The translations under genes were made by a program, and so were the position numbers. Positions 5,283 through 11,687 of a stretch of DNA of 11,687 nt are shown here, piece by piece. Position 1 is the stretch's first letter; each line of letters opens with the position of its first letter. Location: the NCBI GenBank assembly GCA_005893185.1, contig VBOS01000025.1, positions 1 to 11,687 on the forward strand, written 5' to 3'. Below the pieces are notes generated by a model that was given only the letters and a program-made list of their open reading frames with translations, was not told the origin of the DNA and did no database searches. Source of the stretch: Candidatus Eiseniibacteriota bacterium (GTDB lineage: Bacteria; Eisenbacteria; RBG-16-71-46).

Positions 5283-7217
5283 ATGAACATGGGCAAGGTC
5301 ATCGGTATCGATCTGGGGACCACGAACTCGTGCGTGGCGGTCATGGAGGGCGGGGAGCCCAAGGTGATTGCGAACGCGGAAGGCTTCCGCACCACGCCGT
5401 CGGTGGTGGCGTTCTCCAAGACCGGGGAGCGGCTGGTGGGGCTGGTGGCTCGCCGGCAGGCGGTGACCAACCCCAAGAACACCGTCTACTCGATCAAGCG
5501 CTTCATGGGTCGCAAGTACGACGAGGTGACCAGCGAGATGAAGCTCGTGCCCTACGACGTCGTGCGCGGTCCCAACGGCGACGCCCGCGTGCGTGCGAGC
5601 GGCGAGGAGTTCTCGCCCCCCGAGATCTCCGCGATGATCCTGCAAAAGATGAAGCAGACGGCGGAGGAGTACCTGGGCGAGAAGGTGACCGAGGCGATCG
5701 TCACGGTGCCCGCGTACTTCAACGACAGCCAGCGTCAGGCCACCAAGGACGCCGGGCGGATCGCGGGCCTCGACGTCAAGCGCATCATCAACGAGCCGAC
5801 CGCGGCGTCGCTCGCCTATGGTCTGGACAAGAAGAAGGACGAGAAGATCGCGGTCTTCGATCTGGGCGGCGGCACGTTCGACATCTCGATCCTCGAGATC
5901 GGCGACGGCGTCTTCGAGGTGCGCTCGACCAATGGTGACACCCACCTCGGTGGAGACGACTTCGACCAGCGCGTGATCGACTACTTGGCCGACGAGTTCA
6001 AGAAGCAGGAAGGCATCGACCTGCGCAAGGACCCGATGGCGCTCCAGCGCCTCAAGGAGGCGGCGGAGAAGGCCAAGTGCGAGCTGTCGGGGACGATGGA
6101 GACCGACGTCAACCTGCCGTTCATCACCGCCGATCAGAACGGGCCCAAGCACCTCAACATCAAGATCACCCGCGCCAAGCTCGAGCAGCTCGTGGGCGAG
6201 CTGGTCGAGCGCTGCCGCGGGCCCGTGATGCAGGCGTTGAAGGACGCCGGCCTTTCGCCACAGCAGATCGACGAGGCGATCCTGGTGGGCGGCGCGACGC
6301 GCATGCCCAAGGTGCAGGAGCTGGCGAAGCAGATCTTCGGCAAGGAGCCGCACAAGGGCGTGAACCCGGACGAGGTCGTGGCGGTGGGCGCCGCGATCCA
6401 GGGAGCGGTGCTGGCGGGCGAGGTGCGCGACGTCGTGCTGCTCGACGTGACGCCGCTGTCGCTCGGGATCGAGACGCTGGGTGGCGTCAGCACAACTCTG
6501 ATCCAGCGCAACACCACGATTCCGACGCGCAAGAGCGAGGTCTTCTCGACCGCCGCGGACAGCCAGACCACGGTCGAGGTGCACGTGCTGCAGGGCGAAC
6601 GGCCGATGGCCGCCGGCAACAAGACCATCGGACGCTTCCACCTGGACGGCCTGCCGCCCGCGCCGCGCGGCCTGCCGCAGATCGAGGTGGCTTTCGACAT
6701 CGACGCCAACGGCATCCTGCACGTCTCGGCCAAGGACCGCGCGACCAGCAAGGAGCAGAGCATCCGCATCGAGGCGTCGAGTGGTCTCAACGAGCGCGAG
6801 ATCCAGCAGATGGTGAAGGACGCCGAGGAGCACGCAGGCGAGGACAAGAAGCGCAAGGAGGAGATCGAGGCGCGCAATCGCGGCGACCAGCTCGCCTACG
6901 AGGTCGAGAAGAACCTCAAGGAGCACGGGTCGAAGCTCGAGCCGGCGCTCAAGTCGCGGATCGAGACGAGCCTCGGCGCGCTCAAGGACGCGCTCAAGAG
7001 CGACAACCCGGCTTCGATCGCATCTGCGACCGAGTCGCTTCAGCAGGCATGGCACGAGGCCGCGGCAGCGATGTACCAGCAGGCGGGCGCAGGCGCGGGG
7101 CCAGGCGCCGGTGCATCGGCCGAGGGCGCTCCGGCGCCTGAGACCGGGCCCGCCGAGGGGAAGGGCAAGAAGGGCGGCGACGGCCCGATCGAGGCCGACT
7201 TCGAAGTCGTGAACTAG
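5283..7217 (+). CDS. dnaK: Molecular chaperone DnaK (Hsp70)
   Basis: DnaK refolds client proteins by ATP-driven cycles with DnaJ and GrpE in the cytoplasm. The 644 residues match the family (E. coli 638). The nucleotide-binding domain shows IGIDLGTTNS (7-16), VFDLGGGTFDIS (191-202, T198 being the usual autophosphorylation site) and ILVGGATRMP (333-342). The linker DVVLLDVTPL (383-392) leads into the substrate domain, then a helical lid from about 502. The tail is Gly/Ala-rich (601-634) and ends EADFEVVN in place of the commoner EEVD-like end. Two ATGs compete: 5283 gives MNMGKVIGID and 5289 gives MGKVIGID; AAAGG at 5274-5278 suits either. It follows hsp20. No grpE or dnaJ is in view, though these often neighbour dnaK. 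Confidence 0.98.
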   Translation: MNMGKVIGIDLGTTNSCVAVMEGGEPKVIANAEGFRTTPSVVAFSKTGERLVGLVARRQAVTNPKNTVYSIKRFMGRKYDEVTSEMKLVPYDVVRGPNGDARVRASGEEFSPPEISAMILQKMKQTAEEYLGEKVTEAIVTVPAYFNDSQRQATKDAGRIAGLDVKRIINEPTAASLAYGLDKKKDEKIAVFDLGGGTFDISILEIGDGVFEVRSTNGDTHLGGDDFDQRVIDYLADEFKKQEGIDLRKDPMALQRLKEAAEKAKCELSGTMETDVNLPFITADQNGPKHLNIKITRAKLEQLVGELVERCRGPVMQALKDAGLSPQQIDEAILVGGATRMPKVQELAKQIFGKEPHKGVNPDEVVAVGAAIQGAVLAGEVRDVVLLDVTPLSLGIETLGGVSTTLIQRNTTIPTRKSEVFSTAADSQTTVEVHVLQGERPMAAGNKTIGRFHLDGLPPAPRGLPQIEVAFDIDANGILHVSAKDRATSKEQSIRIEASSGLNEREIQQMVKDAEEHAGEDKKRKEEIEARNRGDQLAYEVEKNLKEHGSKLEPALKSRIETSLGALKDALKSDNPASIASATESLQQAWHEAAAAMYQQAGAGAGPGAGASAEGAPAPETGPAEGKGKKGGDGPIEADFEVVN

Positions 7218-7235
7218 GCGACCGCAACGACGGGG

Positions 7236-7269
7236 GCGGAGGGGCGGGCCGGGAGCGCCCTCCCTCCGC
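7236..7269 (+). terminator. GC-rich hairpin after dnaK
   Basis: GCGGAGGG (7236-7243) pairs with CCCTCCGC (7262-7269), and a second short GCG/CGC pairing is possible inside after a bulge. It begins 18 nt after the dnaK stop. There is no real T-run, so it may be a weak or Rho-assisted terminator. The rest of the gap up to 7320 shows nothing more. Confidence 0.5.
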
Positions 7270-7320
7270 ACGCCCGCTTCTCGTGCCCCGCGATTGCGCG
7301 CAGCTGGCGGCGCGCATACG

Positions 7321-8902
7321 ATGCGCGCCACCTTGGGTGCTCTCCCGTGGATCGCATCGTGGCCGCTGCTCGAATGCGGCGCGCGCGGGGCGCGAAGCGT
7401 TTGCGTCGGGCTCTACGTGGCGGCGCAGGCGCTGCTCGTCCTGTACTCGCTCCATCGCTGTTTGCTGCTGTGGCGCAGGTGGCGAGCGCGGGCCGCCTTG
7501 CGACCCGACCCGCCTCCGCCGTGCGACTGGCCGCGCGTCACGGTCCAGCTTCCGGTCTACAACGAGCGCCGCGTGATCGATCGCCTGATCGAATCGGTCG
7601 CCGCCCTCGACTACCCGGCGGACCGGCTCGAGATCCAGGTGCTCGACGATTCGAGCGACGAGACCCGCGCGTGGGCGGATCGCGCCGCGACCCGCCAAGC
7701 TGCGCGCGGCGTGGACATCCGCGTGCTCCACCGCGCGCGCCGCGACGGATTCAAGGCCGGGGCCCTGGTGCACGGCATGCGCAGCGCGCGCGGCGAGTTT
7801 TTCGCGGTGTTCGACTCCGACTTCGTTCCCGAGCCGGACTTCCTGCGCCGGACCCTGCCGCACTTCGCAGACCCGCGCGTGGGGATGGTCCAGGCGCGCT
7901 GGGGACATCTCAACCGCGACGCCTCGCTTCTCACCTCGGCCCAGGCGGTGCTGCTCGACTCGGCGGCGCGCGTGCATCGAGGCTGCCGGTGGCTGGACCC
8001 ACGACACGCTGACCGAGGACCTGGACCTCAGCTACCGCGCCCAGCTCGAGGGTTGGCGCTTCGTGTACGACGACACGACCGAGGCGCGGGCCGAGCTGCC
8101 GGTCGACCTGGAGGCCCTCCGGTCGCAGCAGCGCCGCTGGGTCAAGGGCTCGATCCAGACCGCGCGCAAAATCCTGCCCCGCCTGCTCGCGGGCCCCTGG
8201 CCGGCGGCGGTCAAGCTCGAGGCGCTGGTCCATCTCACGAACAACCTCGCCTACCCGCTGCTGCTCGGCCTGCTGCTCCTCCCGCTCCTGGCTGCGACCA
8301 CGCGGGGCGAGCCCGTGGTCGCGGCCTGGACGCAGGCCGCGCTGGTCGTTCCGGGCCTGCTCCCGGTGTGCGTGTTCCTCGCCGCCGGGCAGCGCATCCG
8401 CGGGCGGAAACACGGCCTGGTGCGCGACGTGCCGGCCGCTGTGCTTCTCGGCATCGGGCTCGCCCTGAACAACGCGCGCGCCGCGATCGAGGGGATGAGC
8501 GGGCCCGCCGGCGAGTGGGAACGCACGCCCAAGACGGGCTCCGGGCGGCGCGACTCGCGCGGCCGCCATTACGCCACCGCGCGCCGCTCGGCCGGTCGCG
8601 CGGAGCTGCTGCTGGCGGTCTACTTCGCCGTGGTCGCCGTGATCGCGGCGGGCGCCGGCCGCTGGCTTGCGGTACCGATGCCGCTCATGTTCCTCGTCGC
8701 CTTCGGCTGGGTGGGTGCTTCGTCGCTGCGCGCGAGCCTGCGCGCGGTCAAAGCCGGACGATCTTCTCCGACCGGTGGCCGCGCAGGGCATTCCGCGTAT
8801 CCACGATCGCGCGGCCGTGCTCCAGGATCTCCTCCCACGGGAAGGACTTGTGCGCCGTGGCGATCACCACGCAGTCGGAGCGCCGAAGCCGCGCCGGCGT
8901 GA
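7321..8902 (+). pseudogene. Processive family-2 (CslA/cellulose-synthase-like) glycosyltransferase, deletion and frameshift
   Basis: Two frames together give one membrane GT2 enzyme that would polymerise or transfer sugars across the inner membrane. Frame A, from ATG 7321 (TTG 7294 possible), has a transmembrane helix (about 27-50), VTVQLPVYNERR, the UDP-binding VLDDSSD (107-113), FDSDF with D165/D167, and VQARWGHLNRD, then leaves the family pattern after AQAVLLD (ending 7959). The following family sequence resumes in another frame from about 7961: RRACIEAAGGW, the catalytic TED (8012-8020), QQRRW (8126-8140), then C-terminal membrane helices (LAYPLLLGLLLLPLLA, LVVPGLLPVCVFLAAG, AVYFAVVAVIAAG). 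About 25 conserved residues, including the NFNGTAG motif known in this family, are missing, so this is a deletion of about 3n+2 nt rather than a one-base slip. The reading frame has no early stop and runs 155 nt into the opposing dehydrogenase. Neither half keeps a full catalytic set. An assembly error is the alternative. Confidence 0.85.
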
Positions 8903-10085
8903 CCGGCACGCTCTCGAGCTTCATCCCCGCGAACTCCAGCGCAGGCACGTAGGGATCGCTGTACTCGAGCACAGCGCCGCGCTCGCGCAGCTCCTCCATG
9001 ATGTCGAGCGACGGGCTCTCGCGCGTGTCGTCGATGTCGGCCTTGTAGGCCACGCCCAGGATCAGCACCTTGGAGCCGCGGATCGCGCGCCCGCTGCGGT
9101 TCAAGGATTCCGCGACCAGGCCGACCACGTGGTCCGGCATTTGGCCGTTCACCGCCCCCGCGAGCTCGATGAAGCGCGCCTCGAAGCCGCTGGCCCGCGC
9201 CTTCCACGAGAGGTAGAAGGGGTCGATCGGGATACAGTGACCGCCCAGGCCCGGACCGGGGAAGAACGGCATGAAGCCGAACGGCTTGGTGGCCGCAGCT
9301 TCGATCACCTCCCACACGTCGATCTTCATCCGCGCGCACATCAGCGCCAGCTCGTTCACGAGCCCGATGTTCACGCTCCGGAACGTGTTCTCGAGCAGCT
9401 ACACCATCTCCGCGACCTGGGGCGATGAGACCGGCACCACGCGCTCGAGGCGCTGGCGGTAGAGCTGCACCGCCATCTCGGTGCAGGTCGGCGTCACGCC
9501 GCCCACGACCTTGGGGATGTTCTTGGTGTTGAATCGCGGATTGCCGGGGTCCACGCGTTCGGGCGAGAAGGCGAGGAAGAAGTCGCGTCCCACCGTGAGC
9601 CCGGTCTCCTGGAGGCGCGGCAGGATCAGCTCTTCGGTCGTGCCCGGGTAGGTCGTGCTCTCGAGGATCACCAGCATCCCCTTGTGGACGTGCTTCGCGA
9701 GCTGCTCGGTGGCCGCGACGATGAACGAGACGTCGGGGTCGCGCTGCTTCGAGAGCGGGGTCGGCACGCAGATGTTGACCGCGTCCGCCTTGCGCAGCAC
9801 CGCGAAGTCGGTCGTGGCCTCGAGCCGCCCCGAGCGCACCAGCTCTTGGACGTCGGCGGTCGGGACGTCCGGAATGTAGGAGACCCCGCGCTGGAGTTCC
9901 CGCACCCGCTTCTCGTCGGTGTCGATGCCCGTCACCTTGAAGCCGGCCTTGCCGAATTCGACGGCCAGCGGCAGGCCCACGTAGCCCAGCCCGACGATGC
10001 TCAGGTGGGCGGTGCGGCGCTCGATTCGCGTGGAGAGCTGGCGCGCGGCGGTGGAGGCGGCCGCACGCGGACGATGGGATGGCAT
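8748..10085 (-). pseudogene. UDP-N-acetylglucosamine 6-dehydrogenase-type enzyme with an amber codon at the catalytic lysine
   Basis: The product would oxidise a UDP-HexNAc to its uronic acid with two NAD+, for surface polysaccharide. Reading through one TAG gives 445 residues, normal for the family. Seen in order: NAD-binding SIVGLGYVGLPLA (29-41), CVPTPL (106-111), ESTTYPGTTE (142-151), FSPERVDPG (173-181), then AEMV-stop-LLENT (225-234), GPGLGGHCIPIDPFYL with the catalytic C284, and the C-terminal LGVAYKADIDDTRESP. The stop (plus-strand 9399-9401, CTA) occupies residue 229, where the family K-x3-N motif places its catalytic Lys; Asn is kept at 233. AAG to TAG is a single base change. GHCIPIDP favours a WbpA-like UDP-GlcNAc enzyme over UDP-glucose dehydrogenase. 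A 208-residue remnant could restart at GTG 9374, but it has no NAD-binding domain. The 3' end overlaps the GT2 frame on the other strand. Confidence 0.9.
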
Positions 10086-10095
10086 GGACCCGGCG

Positions 10096-10125
10096 ACGCT
10101 AGCAAAGCGGAATCGGAAGCGTCAA
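10096..10125 (-). promoter_or_regulatory. Promoter of the dehydrogenase, almost on the start codon
   Basis: On the minus strand TTGACG (10125-10120), an 18-nt spacer and TAGCGT (10101-10096) preceded by TGC form a good sigma70-type promoter. Ten nucleotides separate it from ATG 10085, predicting a leader of about 3 nt. No Shine-Dalgarno sequence is present. The ten bases TGCTAGCGTC are identical to those before the glycosyltransferase at 4465-4456. Confidence 0.6.
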
Positions 10126-10152
10126 TCGGAACACGGCGTGGGCGGCCGCCTG

Positions 10153-10195
10153 CGCTGAACTGCGATCAGCGGAGCGAGGTCCCCTGTCTGCTCCG
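10153..10195. other. Two adjacent inverted repeats in the 10086-10307 gap
   Basis: CGCTGA/TCAGCG (10153-10158, 10166-10171) and CGGAGC/GCTCCG (10170-10175, 10190-10195) sit between the divergent dehydrogenase and FAH-family genes. They could be operator half-sites or leader stems; 6-bp stems in DNA this GC-rich may also be chance. No small gene is convincing in this 222-nt gap. Confidence 0.25.
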
Positions 10196-10272
10196 TGCTT
10201 GCGCCTCGGCCACCTTTGAAAGCGTAGCGGACGTGCCGTCGTTTCGGGTGATGAGGCTGCCACACGGTCCTT

Positions 10273-10302
10273 GATGGGGGCCTCACTTTTTTTGTCCCCA
10301 TC
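10273..10302 (+). other. Hairpin with T-rich loop just before the FAH-family start
   Basis: GATGGGG (10273-10279) pairs with CCCCATC (10296-10302) across a 16-nt loop that contains seven consecutive T. It ends 5 nt before ATG 10308. In DNA this GC-rich the T-tract stands out. It may affect initiation of the downstream gene, which has no Shine-Dalgarno sequence. Confidence 0.4.
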
Positions 10303-10307
10303 CCTCC

Positions 10308-11099
10308 ATGCCGACCTCCGATCCCCAGCACATCGCCCGCTACGTCGTGGATGGCGCCGCTCGATTCGGCCGTCGTCGCGATGGCGAATTCGCGCGGCTG
10401 AGCGCGGCGCCCTGGGAGGGCGGCCGCGAGACCGGCGAGCGAGACCGGGCCGCGTCCGTGAAGCTGCTCGCGCCGGTGGTTCCCACCAAGATCGTGTGCG
10501 TGGGCCTCAACTATCGGGCGCACATCGCGGAGAGCGTGACGGGCGCGCGCAGTGGGCCGCCTCCCGAGCCGTTGCTCTTCCTCAAACCCCCGAGCGCCGT
10601 GCTCGCGAGCGGCGAGCCGATCCGCTACCCGGAAGGCGTCACACGCCTCGACCCCGAGGGCGAGCTCGCGATCGTGATCGGGCGCCGCGCCCGCGCCGTT
10701 CTGCGCGAGCGCGCGCTCGACCATGTGGCCGGATTCACGTGCTTCAACGACGTGAGCGCGCGCAACTACCAGAAGAGCGACGGCCAATGGACAAGGGCCA
10801 AGGGCTTCGATACGTTCGCGCCTCTCGGGCCATGGATGGCGGTGGGTCTCGATGCGGGAGCGCTCGCCATCGAATGCCGCGTGAACGGTGAAACGCGCCA
10901 GCGCGGCAACACTCAGGATCTGCTGTTTCCGGTCCCGGAGCTGATCCGTTTCATCTCGTCCATCATGACGCTCGAGCCGGGCGATGTGATCGCGAGCGGC
11001 ACGCCGGCCGGCGTGGCGCCCGTCCAGGTTGGGGACCGCATCGAGGTCGAGATCGAGGGCATCGGCGTGCTGGAGAATCGCGTCGAGGCAGGGTCGTGA
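10308..11099 (+). CDS. Fumarylacetoacetate hydrolase family protein
   Basis: This cytoplasmic Mg2+/Mn2+ enzyme family hydrolyses or isomerises C-C bonds of acylpyruvate-like ring-cleavage products. The 263 residues show VGLNYRAHIAE (65-75), PLLFLKPPSAV (88-98), the metal ligands E117 and E119 in DPEGEL, D148 in FNDVSARNYQ, KGFDTFAPLGPW (165-176) and SGTPAGV (230-236). NDVSARN replaces the common NDVSARD, outside the metal set. Exact substrate cannot be read from sequence; fumarylpyruvate hydrolase and HHDD isomerase are candidates. ATG 10308 is the best start although it has no Shine-Dalgarno sequence. The stop overlaps the next gene's GTG in a GTGA quartet. Confidence 0.92.
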   Translation: MPTSDPQHIARYVVDGAARFGRRRDGEFARLSAAPWEGGRETGERDRAASVKLLAPVVPTKIVCVGLNYRAHIAESVTGARSGPPPEPLLFLKPPSAVLASGEPIRYPEGVTRLDPEGELAIVIGRRARAVLRERALDHVAGFTCFNDVSARNYQKSDGQWTRAKGFDTFAPLGPWMAVGLDAGALAIECRVNGETRQRGNTQDLLFPVPELIRFISSIMTLEPGDVIASGTPAGVAPVQVGDRIEVEIEGIGVLENRVEAGS

Positions 11100-11687
11100 C
11101 AGGGACGCATGCCGACCTCGTCGTGCGCAACGCGCGCCCGTGGTCGGCGGGCGGGGTGGAACCGGGCGCCGACTCCATCGCGGTCGGGGGGGAGCGCATC
11201 CTGGCGCTCGGCCCTCACGCCGCCGTCTCGGATCTCATCGGTCCGGGCACGGAGGTGATCGACGCCTGTGGCGCCACGGTCACGCCCGGGATCACGGATG
11301 CCCACATCCATCTCGTGCAGTGGGCGCGCGCGGAAGCAGAAGTTGCGCTCCGGGGCGCGGCTTCCGCCGCCGACGCCGCAGCTCGCGTGGCGCGCTTCGC
11401 CGCCCGGCATCCCGGGAACGGTCCGCTGGTCGGGCGTGGCTGGGACGCGAACGGCTGGAGCGACGCCCCGCATCGGGCGGCGCTGGATGCAGCCTGTCCC
11501 GATCGCCCGGTACTGCTCCACAGTCACGATTTCCACGCGCTGTGGGTGAACGGCGCGGCGCTGGATGCGGCCGGCGTCCGTCGCGCCACGCCCGATCCGG
11601 AAGGCGGCCGGATCGAGCGCGAGGCTTCGGGCGAGCCGAGCGGCATCGTGCGCGAGCACGCTGTGCGGCTGTTCTCAGGCCTGGAGC
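11096..11687 (+). CDS. YtcJ-like metal-dependent amidohydrolase (partial, 3' end outside)
   Basis: The first 197 residues are visible. They show the small beta domain (ADLVVRNARPW), the metal-binding TPGITDAHIHL with the His-x-His pair, GRGWDANGW, then PVLLHSHDFHALWVNGAALDAAG and the DPEGGRIERE/GEPSGIVRE pair, all typical of YtcJ-type members of the amidohydrolase superfamily, which hydrolyse amide or cyclic amide bonds with one or two metals. The true substrate is unknown. GTG 11096 overlaps the FAH-family stop by 4 nt, implying translational coupling. No signal peptide is seen, so it is probably cytoplasmic. Confidence 0.88.
   Translation, partial: MTGTHADLVVRNARPWSAGGVEPGADSIAVGGERILALGPHAAVSDLIGPGTEVIDACGATVTPGITDAHIHLVQWARAEAEVALRGAASAADAAARVARFAARHPGNGPLVGRGWDANGWSDAPHRAALDAACPDRPVLLHSHDFHALWVNGAALDAAGVRRATPDPEGGRIEREASGEPSGIVREHAVRLFSGLE

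Noticed and set aside
4493..5482. Minus-strand frame that could fill the gap upstream of hsp20
   Set aside because: Most of it lies opposite hsp20 and the start of dnaK, and the composition is Ser/Arg-rich without motifs.
4776..7331. Very long open frame (851 codons) antisense to hsp20 and dnaK
   Set aside because: Long antisense frames opposite dnaK are a known effect of GC-rich codon use. The translation is Leu/Arg/His-rich low-complexity sequence with no recognisable domain, while the plus strand encodes clear Hsp20 and DnaK.
7950..7996. Programmed ribosomal frameshift in the glycosyltransferase
   Set aside because: No slippery heptamer is visible, and about 25 conserved residues are missing, which frameshifting would not explain.
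9399..9401. Pyrrolysine as the explanation for the in-frame TAG
   Set aside because: Known pyrrolysine proteins are mainly methylamine methyltransferases, and no pyl genes or special downstream structure are seen in the window. It is kept only as a remote option under the finding.
8667..9428. Plus-strand frame through the dehydrogenase
   Set aside because: It is the reverse of conserved dehydrogenase sequence and shows no protein features.

Overview
The window is GC-rich, densely coding bacterial chromosome. Gene content (NuoI, DnaK, Hsp20, dCTP deaminase, a MoaB/Mog-type protein, nucleotide-sugar dehydrogenase, CslA-like glycosyltransferase) and short intergenic gaps suggest a Gram-negative, possibly Deltaproteobacteria/Myxococcota-like or uncultured lineage. 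That placement is a weak inference; no rRNA or other marker is present to settle it.

Layout. 1-2886 (+) reads as one tightly coupled operon: the tail of an unidentified gene, a gamma-carbonic-anhydrase/DinB fusion, a small hypothetical protein, a MoaB/Mog-type cofactor protein and dCTP deaminase. Junctions are GTGA or other short overlaps. A 187-bp stretch spanning the MoaB start is present twice; the extra copy lies inside the hypothetical gene and keeps its frame open. 2887-3439 (+) is a lone nuoI with its own promoter-like sequence. 3470-4447 (-) is a family-4-like glycosyltransferase. 4743-7217 (+) is an hsp20-dnaK chaperone pair separated by two hairpins. 7321-8902 (+) is a processive family-2 glycosyltransferase broken by a deletion/frameshift. 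8748-10085 (-) is a UDP-N-acetylglucosamine-type dehydrogenase interrupted by one amber codon exactly at the expected catalytic lysine. 10308-11687 (+) is a fumarylacetoacetate-hydrolase-family gene overlapping by 4 nt the start of a YtcJ-like amidohydrolase that runs off the window.

How the parts relate. The two glycosyltransferases and the sugar-nucleotide dehydrogenase look like pieces of a surface-polysaccharide function scattered around the chaperone genes. Two of the three carry lesions, so this function is either decaying or the assembly carries errors there. The two minus-strand sugar genes share a near-identical promoter only 9-10 nt from their start codons, implying almost leaderless mRNAs. 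The last two genes look like a small catabolic operon.

I see no clear new defence, mobile or RNA system. The most unusual signals are the in-frame partial duplication, the amber codon at the catalytic lysine, the carbonic anhydrase-DinB fusion and the near-leaderless promoter pair. No tRNA, rRNA, CRISPR array or insertion sequence was seen, and no gene-free stretch exceeds 300 bases (the longest are 4448-4742 and 10086-10307).
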